NCBI RefSeq assembly: GCF_003958645.1
Contig: NZ_RXLO01000002.1
Coordinates: forward strand, 620,001 to 684,000
DNA from: Chitinophaga rhizosphaerae
GTDB lineage: Bacteria; Bacteroidota; Bacteroidia; Chitinophagales; Chitinophagaceae
Length of the DNA stretch: 64,000 nt
Reading direction: 5' to 3'
Shown: positions 47,793-56,643 of the stretch, one piece after another
How the letters are laid out: every line of letters begins with the position of its first letter
Numbering within the stretch: position 1 is the first letter of the stretch
The notes under the pieces: generated by a model
What the model was told of the DNA's origin: nothing
Seen by the model: only the letters and a program-made list of their open reading frames with translations
Database searches by the model: none
Made by a program: the position numbers and the translations under genes

Positions 47793-49166
47793 CTATTTCT
47801 GTAGCATCTTCAGCATTTTCAACTTATTCCCGAACGGCGGATATTTCACCGGAACATCCAGCCAGGTGCCCGTTTTCATCACGCCCTTCACATGCGTGAA
47901 CTCGTCGAAACTGTACTTCCCGTGATAGCGCCCCATCCCGCTGGGACCAATCCCGCCGAACGGCATCTCCAGGTTCGTGAAATGCACCAGCGTATTATTG
48001 ATGCAACCTCCCCCGAAAGCCACTTTCTCCACGAGCGTTTTCGCCGTGCGTGAGCTCTTGGTGAAAATGTACAGCGACAGCGGATACGGATTGGCAGCGA
48101 TCATTTTCACGGCTTCATCGGTGCCGTTATAAGGGATCACCGGCAATATGGGCCCGAAGATTTCTTCCCGCATCACCTTCGCGTCGGGCTTGATATCCGT
48201 GAGAATGGTGGGCGCGATGTATTTGTCGGACCGGTCGGTTTGCCCGCCGGAAAAAACCGTGCCTTCGCCCAGGTAGCCGGCCAGGCGGTCGAACTGCCGC
48301 TCGTTGATGATGCGCGGGTAATCGGGGCTTTTGGCGGGATCGTCGCCATAGAATTTCGTGACGGCATCGCGCAGCGCTTCGAGCAATTGCGGCAATATTT
48401 TTTTATCGGCCAGCACATAATCCGGCGCGATGCATGTTTGCCCGGCGTTCCAGCATTTCCCCCACACGATCCTTTTTGCAGCGGTTGTAATGTCGGCGCC
48501 GGCGTCTACCACGCAGGGGCTTTTCCCGCCCAGTTCCAGCGTTACGGGGGTGAGATGGGGCGCGGCCATTTCCAGGATTTTCCGGCCCACGGGGATGCTG
48601 CCCGTAAAAAATACATGATCGAACCGGTAGGCCATGATTTCGGGCACTACTTTGGCGCCGTCCCCTAAAACGGTGGTCACGTGCTCCGGCGCAAACGCGT
48701 CAGCGATCACTTTGGCTACCACAGCTTCCGTAGCGGGCGCCAGTTCGGAAGGCTTCACGATGGCGCAATTGCCCGCCGCCACCGCCCCGATGAGCGGATT
48801 CACCACCAGCTGGAATGGGTAATTCCAGGGGCCGATGAGGAGCGTCAGTCCTTTGGGCTCGCGGTACACCGTGCTGGATGAAGGGTAATGCATGAGCGGG
48901 GAGCTGACCGGTTGGGGGCGCATCCACTGGCGGAGATTGGTGAGGGTATGATCGATCTCGTCATACAAAAGCCCGACTTCGCTGCCGAAAGCCTCTACCG
49001 GCGCTTTCCGGAGATCGGCCCGGAGTGCGGCCAGGATGGCTGCTTCGTGCCGTTTGAGGGATTTTTTCAGTTGCTTGAGGGCGGATTTACGGAATTGCAG
49101 GGAACGGGTGGCCCCGGAGTCGAAAAAGCGGCGCTGGGCCTGGTGAATATCTTGGATAGCAGCCAT
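47793..49166 (-). CDS. aldehyde dehydrogenase (ALDH3-like)
   Basis: Oxidises an aldehyde to its acid with NAD(P)+. 457 residues, the short length of the class 3/fatty-aldehyde group. Signatures: 'LIGPWNYPFQLVVNPLIGAVAAGNCAIVKPSE' (about 110-141), 'VFFTGSIPVGRKI' with the NAD loop, 'TLELGGKSPCVVD' (about 208-220, general-base Glu) and 'WGKCWNAGQTCIAPDYVL' with the catalytic Cys. The C-terminal 'PFGGIGPSGMGRYHGKYSFDEF' is typical of ALDH3. Substrate unknown. Single gene, divergent from gatB. Confidence 0.95.
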   Translation of the reverse strand: MAAIQDIHQAQRRFFDSGATRSLQFRKSALKQLKKSLKRHEAAILAALRADLRKAPVEAFGSEVGLLYDEIDHTLTNLRQWMRPQPVSSPLMHYPSSSTVYREPKGLTLLIGPWNYPFQLVVNPLIGAVAAGNCAIVKPSELAPATEAVVAKVIADAFAPEHVTTVLGDGAKVVPEIMAYRFDHVFFTGSIPVGRKILEMAAPHLTPVTLELGGKSPCVVDAGADITTAAKRIVWGKCWNAGQTCIAPDYVLADKKILPQLLEALRDAVTKFYGDDPAKSPDYPRIINERQFDRLAGYLGEGTVFSGGQTDRSDKYIAPTILTDIKPDAKVMREEIFGPILPVIPYNGTDEAVKMIAANPYPLSLYIFTKSSRTAKTLVEKVAFGGGCINNTLVHFTNLEMPFGGIGPSGMGRYHGKYSFDEFTHVKGVMKTGTWLDVPVKYPPFGNKLKMLKMLQK

Positions 49167-49224
49167 AGGATGGAACGTTGATGATACAATTTCGTGAAAA
49201 TTCCCTGCTTTTTTACAGTTTGAA

Positions 49225-49232
49225 TATCTTTG
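49225..49232 (+). promoter_or_regulatory. -7 promoter box of gatB
   Basis: TATCTTTG, exact TAnnTTTG, 26 bases before ATG 49259. No TTG at the right distance. Confidence 0.5.
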
Positions 49233-49258
49233 TGCGAATCAGCAGTGATATCAATATT

Positions 49259-50716
49259 ATGAGTGCGAGCATCGATTATAACAAATATGAAGCGGTAATT
49301 GGCCTGGAAGTGCATGCCCAACTGCTGACAGTCAGCAAATTATTCGCCAGCGACTCCGCCGCCTTCGGCGGTCAGCCCAACACGCATATCAGTCCCGTTA
49401 CGCTGGGGCACCCCGGCACCCTGCCCTTCATGAACAAAAAGGCGGTAGAACTGGCCATCAGGCTCGGTTTTGCCTGTCATTGCCGTATCGAGCAGGAAAA
49501 CTTCTTCGCCCGGAAGAACTACTTCTACCCCGATCTCCCGAAAGGATACCAGATCAGCCAGCACACCGCTCCCATCTGCGTGGGCGGCCATGTGCCCATT
49601 TTCGTGGACGGGACCGCCCGGAATGTGCAGCTCAACCGCATCCATCTCGAAGAAGACGCCGGGAAATCCATCCACGACCAGGACCCTCACAACACGCTCA
49701 TCGACTATAACCGCGCCGGCGTTCCCCTCGTGGAGATCGTGACGGAGCCCGACCTCAGCTCGGCCGACGAAGCCTACGCCTACCTCACCGAGCTCCGCCG
49801 GCTCGTTCGCTGGCTCGATGTGTGCGACGGCAATATGGAAGAAGGCTCCATGCGCTGCGACGCCAACGTTTCCATCCGCCTCAAAGGCGAAACCACGCTC
49901 GGCACCAAAGTGGAAGTGAAGAACATGAACTCCATCCGCAACGTGAAGCGCGCGATCGAAAACGAGATCAAACGGCAGATCGAGCTCGTGGAAACCGGGG
50001 GCACCATTGTCCAGGAAACCCGCAGCTTCGACGCCTCCAACGGCAGCTCGTTTTCCCTCCGTTCCAAGGAAGAAGCCAACGACTACCGGTATTTCCCGGA
50101 GCCGGACCTGGCGCCTTTCCGGCTGACGGAAGCCTTCCTCGACCAGGTGCGCCGCTCGCTGCCGGAGCTTCCCGAAGAAAAAGTGACCCGCTATACCAGC
50201 CAGCTGGGCCTTCGCGAATACGATGCCCGCGTGATCTGCGACGACCGCGAAACCACCGTGTATTTCGAAGCCCTCATGGCCGAAACGCCCCACGCACAGG
50301 CCGCCTCCAACTGGATGCTCGGCCCCGTTAAATCGTGGCTCAACGAGCGCAATGCCGCTATTTCCGACTTCCCCCTCAACCCTTCCGCCCTCGCCGCGCT
50401 CATTGCGCTGATCCACGACGGAAAGGTGAATTTCTCCATCGCTTCCTCCCGCATCCTGCCCGCCATGATCGAACAACCCGGTAAAACACCGCTGGAAGTG
50501 GCCACCGCCCTCAATCTCATCCAGGAAACCGATGCCGGCAGCATCCTCCCCGTAATCGATGAAGTGCTGGCCAGATTCCCGGCAAAAGTGGCGGAATTTC
50601 GCTCGGGGAAAAAAGGTCTCATCGGGATGTTCGTCGGCGAAGTCATGAAAATGAGCGGGGGAAAGGCAGACCCGAAATTAACTAACGAGTTGCTGCTCAA
50701 GCGCCTCAACGGTTAA
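49259..50716 (+). CDS. gatB: aspartyl/glutamyl-tRNA amidotransferase subunit B
   Basis: With GatA and GatC, converts misacylated Glu-tRNA-Gln (or Asp-tRNA-Asn) to the amide form. 485 residues. The N-terminal kinase-like domain shows 'YEAVIGLEVHAQLLTVSKLFA' (about 6-26), 'RKNYFYPDLPKGYQISQ' and 'LNRIHLEEDAGKSIHD' and 'DYNRAGVPLVEIVTEPDL'; the C-terminal GatB/YqeY domain follows ('KVTRYTSQLGLREYDARVI...'). The ATG at 49259 is chosen over the one at 49178 because that extension lies upstream of the -7 box and overlaps the promoter. gatA and gatC are elsewhere. Confidence 0.97.
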   Translation: MSASIDYNKYEAVIGLEVHAQLLTVSKLFASDSAAFGGQPNTHISPVTLGHPGTLPFMNKKAVELAIRLGFACHCRIEQENFFARKNYFYPDLPKGYQISQHTAPICVGGHVPIFVDGTARNVQLNRIHLEEDAGKSIHDQDPHNTLIDYNRAGVPLVEIVTEPDLSSADEAYAYLTELRRLVRWLDVCDGNMEEGSMRCDANVSIRLKGETTLGTKVEVKNMNSIRNVKRAIENEIKRQIELVETGGTIVQETRSFDASNGSSFSLRSKEEANDYRYFPEPDLAPFRLTEAFLDQVRRSLPELPEEKVTRYTSQLGLREYDARVICDDRETTVYFEALMAETPHAQAASNWMLGPVKSWLNERNAAISDFPLNPSALAALIALIHDGKVNFSIASSRILPAMIEQPGKTPLEVATALNLIQETDAGSILPVIDEVLARFPAKVAEFRSGKKGLIGMFVGEVMKMSGGKADPKLTNELLLKRLNG

Positions 50717-50893
50717 CGACTGCCGCTCATCCCGGATAACATCTCCCGAAAAAGCCCCGCCACAGGCCCATTCCGCGCTTACGCCCCCCGCTGGAGCCGA
50801 TACCGCAGGGAAATGACCATTTCAGGTGATTTGTTTAATTAACCGACTACATAATTTTAACATTTCCGGAGAACCCTTCCGGGGATTTAGGAC

Positions 50894-50901
50894 TATTTTT
50901 G
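50894..50901 (+). promoter_or_regulatory. -7 promoter box of the TlpA-like gene
   Basis: TATTTTTG, exact TAnnTTTG. It lies 28 bases before ATG 50930, in the 213-base gap after gatB. Confidence 0.5.
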
Positions 50902-50929
50902 ATTGAAAATCCAACTAAACGAAAAGCCC

Positions 50930-52078
50930 ATGAAACAATTTGCGATTTGGCTGACAGGAGCGGCCGCCTTACTGGCAAGCTGCAACAGTCACCCGGAGAA
51001 AGGCGCGTTCAAGATCGATGTGCAACTGGCGAACACCCCTCTGGAAAAGGTGTACCTCGAAGAAGTGATGGAAAACTCCACCAAAATCGTGGATACGGCG
51101 GCCGTTAAAGACGCGTCCGGAAAAATCACCCTCGAAGGCATGGTCCCCGAACAAGGCCTCTACGCCATCCGGTTCGAAAGCGGAAAATATATCTTCCTCG
51201 CCCTCGATGCGGGCGATATGAGCATCACCGGCGATTATAACGAACTGGAAAAAATCCAGGTGAAAGGGTCCGAAGCCACCACCGAAATCCAGCAGTTACT
51301 GAAATATTACAGCGAGAAATCGCAGACGCTGAGCAAGGAAATGCAGGCGTTCGACAGCATGCGTATCGCCCAAACACCCGATAGCGTCCTCGACGCGCGC
51401 CGCGCCGCCATGGACCAGGAAACCAAAAGCTTCCGGGAACATTTCCTCGCCGCCGCCCGCGCTTCCAAAAACCCCGTTCCCGCGGTTTTCGCCATGGAAC
51501 TCGCCGGTTTTGAAGACGCCGCAGATCGCGTAGCCCATAAAAAAGATTTCCAGGACATCGCCAAACGATTCCCTGAAAACGGCTTCGTGAAAAACACCCT
51601 CGCCGGCCTCGAAACCCTCGAAAAAGGCGGCGCCGAAGAAGCCAAAGCAGGCCCTGCCGCCATGGTTGGACAGGTAGCGCCCGATTTCGTGCTCCCCGAT
51701 CCCGCAGGCAAACAGATCAAACTCAGCTCCTTCAAAGGGAAATTCGTTCTGGTCGATTTCTGGGCCAGCTGGTGCGGCCCCTGCCGCCAGGAAAACCCCA
51801 ATGTAGTCGCGGCTTTCAATCAGTATAAAGACAAAAACTTCACCATCCTCGGCGTTTCGCTCGACAAGGAAAAAGGTGCCTGGATGAAGGCCATCTCCGA
51901 CGACCAGCTCGCCTGGACGCACGTGAGCGACCTCAAATTCTGGGAATCTTCCGTTGTTCCGCTGTACGGCATCAACGCCATCCCTACCAACATCCTGGTA
52001 GACCCCGCCGGCAAGATCATCGCTGCCAACCTGCGCGGTAATCAACTGGAAAAGAAACTGGCTGAAGTGTTGAAATAA
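50930..52078 (+). CDS. TlpA-like thiol-disulfide lipoprotein with DUF4369 domain
   Basis: A 382-residue envelope lipoprotein that probably reduces disulfides in exported proteins. Lipobox 'AAALLASC' gives Cys18. An N-terminal beta domain of the DUF4369 type (about 25-115: 'AFKIDVQLANTPLEKVYLEE') leads to a helical linker, then a thioredoxin fold (about 240-382) with active site 'WASWCGPCRQE' (Cys282, Cys285) and cis-Pro in 'NAIPTNILVDPAGK'. ATG 50930 begins the signal peptide; the in-frame ATG at 50903 would place it at the promoter. Single gene with a 14-bp terminator. Confidence 0.94.
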   Translation: MKQFAIWLTGAAALLASCNSHPEKGAFKIDVQLANTPLEKVYLEEVMENSTKIVDTAAVKDASGKITLEGMVPEQGLYAIRFESGKYIFLALDAGDMSITGDYNELEKIQVKGSEATTEIQQLLKYYSEKSQTLSKEMQAFDSMRIAQTPDSVLDARRAAMDQETKSFREHFLAAARASKNPVPAVFAMELAGFEDAADRVAHKKDFQDIAKRFPENGFVKNTLAGLETLEKGGAEEAKAGPAAMVGQVAPDFVLPDPAGKQIKLSSFKGKFVLVDFWASWCGPCRQENPNVVAAFNQYKDKNFTILGVSLDKEKGAWMKAISDDQLAWTHVSDLKFWESSVVPLYGINAIPTNILVDPAGKIIAANLRGNQLEKKLAEVLK

Positions 52079-52097
52079 TTGCAGTTCCGCTGTAAAC

Positions 52098-52130
52098 AAA
52101 AAGGAGCCTCCGCACGGAGGCTCCTTTTTT
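52098..52130 (+). terminator. intrinsic terminator of the TlpA-like gene
   Basis: Perfect 14-bp stem 52098-52111 with 52116-52129, loop GCAC, T run. 20 bases after the stop. Confidence 0.95.
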
Positions 52131-52142
52131 ATGCCCGGCATC

Positions 52143-52170
52143 AAAAAACCCGGAAGCGTTGGCTTCCGGG
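52143..52170 (-). terminator. intrinsic terminator of the second susCD pair
   Basis: Perfect 9-bp stem 52162-52170 with 52149-52157, tetraloop, then six T on the minus strand (52143-52148). 30 bases past the susD stop. Confidence 0.95.
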
Positions 52171-52199
52171 CTTTTCCAGGTAAGGATGTTGCGTTATCC

Positions 52200-53594
52200 C
52201 TATCGATACAGCGGATGCTGGCCGATATTCCGGTTCGCCTGCATCTCCTCGAAAGGGATCGGCATGAAATACTGTTTTTTCGTAACCGGCAACGTCAGCA
52301 CATTTCCGCCAACGCTCACGATATCCTGCGGCAGCCTTACGATATCTTTCTTCCAGCGGCGGAGGTCGTAATACCGATGCCCTTCGAAAGCCAGTTCGCG
52401 GAAGCGTTCGGCTTCAACGGCGTCGAGCACCTGCGCGGCGGTACCGTAGCCGGAATGCACGTAATTATCGATCCTGCTGGAGCGCAGGGTTTCCAGGTCG
52501 GAATTGGCCGCGGCGATGTTGGCGCCGGTTTTGCGCGCCTGCGCTTCCGCCCGGATGAGATACATTTCCGAAACACGGAACAGCTTGACGTCGGTCAGGT
52601 TCAGGTTGGCGGAACTGCCGGTATATTTCGTGACCGTCCAGCGGGTGCTTGCGGGCGCAGCATCGAGATCGGCGATCCAGCTGCTGAAGCGGACGTCGTG
52701 CGATGCATCGAAAGCCGCCAGCAGTTTGAATGACGGCGCATACAGCACCATCCCTGCGTTCGTCCGGTAGAAGGCGCCGAAACGCTCGTCCGAAGGTTCC
52801 CTTTTCAGTTTCCAGATCACTTCCTGCGTGGCCAGGTCGGTCCAGATGCCGGGGAATTGCTGCTCCGTAGCCAATGGCACCGCGCCGATCACTTCATCCG
52901 CAGCGGCGATGGCCGCCGTCCAATCCTGCTGGTAGAGCGCGGTGCGTGCTTCGATGGCGAACACGGCCAGCCGGGTAATGCGCGTGGCGCTTGTCCAGTT
53001 GGCGGGAATGAGCAGCTTCGCGTCGCCGAGGTCTTTGCGGATCTGCGCGAAAACCGCGCTCACCTTGCTCCGGCCGGGTTGCGAAACCTGGGAGGAGGTC
53101 ATCACGGGAATACCGTCGTCGTTCCCATCATAAGACACCGCATAATTGCGGAGCACTTCCAGGTGGCAATATGCCCGCAACGCCAGCAGCTCCCCTTTTA
53201 ACTGTTGCCTCCGCTCTAATTCATGCGATTCGGCAGGCACACCGTCGATCACGGCAAGGATGCGGTTCGCCCGGTCGATGGCCTGGTAATTGCTTTTCCA
53301 AACGGGCAACACATCGGGCGTAGATTCGTTGTGCTGCCACCTGAACACCGTTCCACCGGTATTCACGGTGTTTTCCAGCGGCATCATATTTTCATCCGCG
53401 ATAAGCGAGCTGATCTTGATGGATTGACCGTTGAGCGAAGCATACGCTCCCAAAACGGCGGCATTCACGTCGTCTATCGAATTGAACGCTACCGTCTGGT
53501 CTTTGATGTTGGTGGGCTTGACGTCGAGGTCTCCCAGGCAGGAAGCCGCCATCATCCACACCGCTATCAAACTATATCTAAACATTGATTTCAT
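52200..53594 (-). CDS. SusD/RagB-family nutrient-binding lipoprotein
   Basis: Surface lipoprotein that forms the lid of a SusC transporter and binds the nutrient. 464 residues. Lipobox 'AVWMMAASC' (Cys near 19), TPR-like helices ('AIDRANRILAVIDGVP', 'LLALRAYCHLEVLRNYA'), and the C-terminal 'ERFRELAFEGHRYYDLRRWKK' (about 395-415) shared by SusD proteins. It follows its SusC gene by 12 bases. No glycoside hydrolase or sensor gene is near, so the substrate (sugar, peptide or other) is not shown. Confidence 0.95.
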   Translation of the reverse strand: MKSMFRYSLIAVWMMAASCLGDLDVKPTNIKDQTVAFNSIDDVNAAVLGAYASLNGQSIKISSLIADENMMPLENTVNTGGTVFRWQHNESTPDVLPVWKSNYQAIDRANRILAVIDGVPAESHELERRQQLKGELLALRAYCHLEVLRNYAVSYDGNDDGIPVMTSSQVSQPGRSKVSAVFAQIRKDLGDAKLLIPANWTSATRITRLAVFAIEARTALYQQDWTAAIAAADEVIGAVPLATEQQFPGIWTDLATQEVIWKLKREPSDERFGAFYRTNAGMVLYAPSFKLLAAFDASHDVRFSSWIADLDAAPASTRWTVTKYTGSSANLNLTDVKLFRVSEMYLIRAEAQARKTGANIAAANSDLETLRSSRIDNYVHSGYGTAAQVLDAVEAERFRELAFEGHRYYDLRRWKKDIVRLPQDIVSVGGNVLTLPVTKKQYFMPIPFEEMQANRNIGQHPLYR

Positions 53595-53606
53595 TCCTGA
53601 TTGATT

Positions 53607-56453
53607 TTAGAACTGGACACGAACGCCCGCCACCATCGTGCGCGGTGCGGGATATTCAAAAAACGCGTTGGCATTGTAATCTTCCGGATCAAAACCGTTC
53701 CATTTGGTGAATGTCAACAGGTTCTGGCCCTGCAGGTACACCGTTACGCCCCTGATCACCTGCGTACGCGCCAGCAGGCTTTCCGGCAGGTTGTAAGTGA
53801 TCTGCGCGGTACGCAAACGCAGGAACGATGCATCCTGGATGTGGCGGGACGAGAACGTCCGCGGGCTGCCGAAAGACGCTTCTTCCGCTGCTTCTCCGGC
53901 CTTGCGCCAGCGGTTGAGCCAGCGGCGCGACTGGTTGCTGTACACGTTGGAATTGTTGTTCAGCGTATACCAGTCCATCGCGTTGTAACGGGAAATGCCC
54001 GTCATATACGAAAACAGCACATCGGCCGACCAGTTTTTCCAGCGAACGCCCGTGTTGAAGCCGCCGTATATTTTAGGATCGTTGGCGCCGAATTCGGCCA
54101 CGCTGGCGCTGAAACTATAATTCGAATTGATATTGCCGTTGCGGTCGTAATACAGGGCTTCGCCGGTCTGGGGATCAACGCCCGCATATTTTACGATGTA
54201 GTGGGAATTGACGGGCAGTCCTTCGCGGATGAGGAATGTGCTCACCTGGTACTGATTGGCGCTGCCGAGGCTCGTTACCAGGTTCCGGTTGTACGTGAAG
54301 TTAACGCCGGCCGACCAGGTCAGGTCTTTCTTCCGGATGATATCCCCGTTCAGGTCCAGTTCCACGCCGCGGTTACGGACATTGCCGGCATTGATGTTCC
54401 GGGAATCGAAACCGCTCGTCATCGACAGCCGTTCGCTCAGGAAAAAGCCTTTCGTTTCGCGGTTATACCAATCTGCCACCAGGCGCAGGCGATGATCGAA
54501 GAATGCGAGATCGAGGCCGAGGTTGGTCATGTGCGTTTTCTCCCATTCGTAATCGGGATTGCCGATGGCAACGGGCGCAATGGCCGGCTGACCGTCGTAC
54601 CGCGTAGCCCCGTACCCCGCTGCGTAGGCGAAATACTGGTTCGGCGGCGCTGCGGATGTACCGTAGCTGGCGCGAACGCGCAAAGTATTGATCCACGCTA
54701 CGTTTTCGAGCCCGGGAAGGTCGTACCCCGCGCCGATGGAGTAAAACGGCTGCCAGCGGTTCTTTTTCGGGAGTGTCGACGAGCCGTCGTACCGGTAACT
54801 GAAGTTGAGGCTGAAGCGCTCGTCGAGCAGGTAACGCACCAGCCCTACCCACGATGCCAGCGCCATTCCCGTCCGTTCCCCGCTTACCTGCGGGATGAAC
54901 CCGTTGACGGCCGAACCGGGCGTGGTACCGGAAAGCGTGCCACCGAGGCCCGGCGTCAAGCCGAAACCTTTCGCCTGCAAACTTTGGTATTTCAGGCGGT
55001 TGAATTCATAAAACCCCGCCACCACGAGCCGGTGGCGCCCGGCCAGCAGCTTGTCGTACGTAATGCCGGCGGAAGAAGTGAACTGGAAGAAGTGGTTGAC
55101 TTTTTCTTCATGATACCCCTGCCCCCCCGGTGCCGATTTACCGGCCAGGGAGCCCGGCGCCGCGCTGCGGATTTCATTGTTTTCGCGGAAATCCATCCCC
55201 ATATTGAAGGTTGCATACAGCCAATCGTTCACCTGGTACCGCAGCGATGAGCTGAGGAGCCCTTTCAGCTGGTTCAGGCGGTTGGTGGTGGTCTGCATCC
55301 GCTCGATGGCGTCAGAACCTTCACGGGTATCGTACACGCCGCCGAAACTGGCTTTATTGCCGCTATGCACCAGCACGCCGTTAACGTAGGGTTGTTCGTA
55401 AGGCAATGCGTAATAAACGGAAGCGAAGGGATTGCCGACGGATTGCGTGGCTTCGTCTTCGATCAGATCGCTGCCGGTGTATCCGATAGCCGTATTAATG
55501 GAGAGGCGCAGTTTTTTGCCGGTAGCGTCTACATTGGTACGGAAGGTATACCGGTCGAGGCCGGAGCGATAGGCGATGCCTTGTTGGGATAGATAGCTGG
55601 CGGATGAGTAGAACCGAACTTTGTCGGAACCGCCGGTGGCGGAAAGTTCGTATTCGTGGAAAGGCGCTGCATCGCGCATGAGGTGATCCATCCAGTTGGT
55701 TTGGATGCCGCCGAGACTGTCGAGAATACCCTGGTAGCGGGCTTTCACATCGGCGGGAAGATTGGCGTTGGCGGGATTTTTCATGGAAAAGATCCATCCG
55801 GCGCCGATGGTGCGGCCATTTTCCAGGCCCACTTCTTCCTCAAACTGCAACCTTTCTTTCGTATTCATCATATCGAAATGGCGGCGGGAAATTTGGGAAA
55901 TGCCGTGGCGGGTGTTGAAGGCAAAGCGGACATCGCCCTGCTGCCCTCTCCGGGTGGTGACGATCACCACGCCGTTGGCGCCGCGGGAACCGTAGAGCGC
56001 CGTGGCGTTGGCATCTTTGAGGACGCTGACGGATTCGAAGTCTGCCGGGTTCAATCCCAGGAAAACACCGCTTTCCACGGCAATTCCGTCCACGATATAG
56101 AGCGGAGCGGAGGCGCGGAAATTGCTGATGTCGTTATTGGTGCCGGTGCCCCTGATCACCATGCGCGCGGCGGCGCCGGGCTGACCGCTTCCCGTTGCCA
56201 CGTAAAGTCCGGGCGCACGGCCCTGCAGCATCTGGTCGAAAGATGCGGTGGGGGCCATACGGAATTTGTCTCCCGTTACGATGGTGGCCGCTCCCGTGTA
56301 TTGCTTGCGGGTGGCGGTGTTATAACCTGAAATAACGACTTCGTCCAGAAGCCGTTTCGAAGGGATAACAGAATCTGGTCTACTACCTGGTGTCTGTGCA
56401 ACGCCCGGAATGCTGATGGCGGTCAAAAGCCATAGCGGTAGCGTTTTGTTCAT
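53607..56453 (-). CDS. SusC/RagA-family TonB-linked outer-membrane protein (no CarboxypepD-reg domain)
   Basis: Outer-membrane importer powered by TonB. 948 residues with signal peptide (1-20, ending GVAQ). The mature protein starts almost directly with a TonB-box/plug entry ('KRLLDEVVISGYNTATRKQYTGAATIVTGDKF', about 31-62), then 'QMLQGRAPGLYV' and 'GANGVVIVTTRRGQQG', and a large barrel ending in Phe ('MVAGVRVQF'). The N-terminal CarboxypepD_reg-like domain seen in most SusC proteins is missing. The ATG at 56453 opens the signal peptide. It is co-transcribed with the SusD gene downstream. Confidence 0.95.
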   Translation of the reverse strand: MNKTLPLWLLTAISIPGVAQTPGSRPDSVIPSKRLLDEVVISGYNTATRKQYTGAATIVTGDKFRMAPTASFDQMLQGRAPGLYVATGSGQPGAAARMVIRGTGTNNDISNFRASAPLYIVDGIAVESGVFLGLNPADFESVSVLKDANATALYGSRGANGVVIVTTRRGQQGDVRFAFNTRHGISQISRRHFDMMNTKERLQFEEEVGLENGRTIGAGWIFSMKNPANANLPADVKARYQGILDSLGGIQTNWMDHLMRDAAPFHEYELSATGGSDKVRFYSSASYLSQQGIAYRSGLDRYTFRTNVDATGKKLRLSINTAIGYTGSDLIEDEATQSVGNPFASVYYALPYEQPYVNGVLVHSGNKASFGGVYDTREGSDAIERMQTTTNRLNQLKGLLSSSLRYQVNDWLYATFNMGMDFRENNEIRSAAPGSLAGKSAPGGQGYHEEKVNHFFQFTSSAGITYDKLLAGRHRLVVAGFYEFNRLKYQSLQAKGFGLTPGLGGTLSGTTPGSAVNGFIPQVSGERTGMALASWVGLVRYLLDERFSLNFSYRYDGSSTLPKKNRWQPFYSIGAGYDLPGLENVAWINTLRVRASYGTSAAPPNQYFAYAAGYGATRYDGQPAIAPVAIGNPDYEWEKTHMTNLGLDLAFFDHRLRLVADWYNRETKGFFLSERLSMTSGFDSRNINAGNVRNRGVELDLNGDIIRKKDLTWSAGVNFTYNRNLVTSLGSANQYQVSTFLIREGLPVNSHYIVKYAGVDPQTGEALYYDRNGNINSNYSFSASVAEFGANDPKIYGGFNTGVRWKNWSADVLFSYMTGISRYNAMDWYTLNNNSNVYSNQSRRWLNRWRKAGEAAEEASFGSPRTFSSRHIQDASFLRLRTAQITYNLPESLLARTQVIRGVTVYLQGQNLLTFTKWNGFDPEDYNANAFFEYPAPRTMVAGVRVQF

Positions 56454-56582
56454 GTGATTACGTTTTTGTCTAATGCCCCGAAGGTGTAACAGAATGAACC
56501 ACAAGATACTGAATTTCAACAGATATGATAGTACACTTAAATGTGATTGGAAATTTGGGGGGATATTTTATGGGGAAAGGGC

Positions 56583-56618
56583 AAAAAAAGGCCGTTCCGG
56601 GTGAACGGAACGGCCTTT
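56583..56618 (-). terminator. intrinsic terminator between the two susCD pairs
   Basis: Perfect 12-bp stem 56607-56618 with 56587-56598, loop of 8, then A run giving T on the minus strand (56583-56589). It closes the upstream pair (58123-61365, 56644-58101) 26 bases after the SusD stop. Confidence 0.93.
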
Positions 56619-56643
56619 CTGAATACATATAAATTCACAAGAC

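Noticed and set aside
53601..55250. 549-codon plus-strand ORF
   Set aside because: Antisense to the SusC gene; no start signal or domain.
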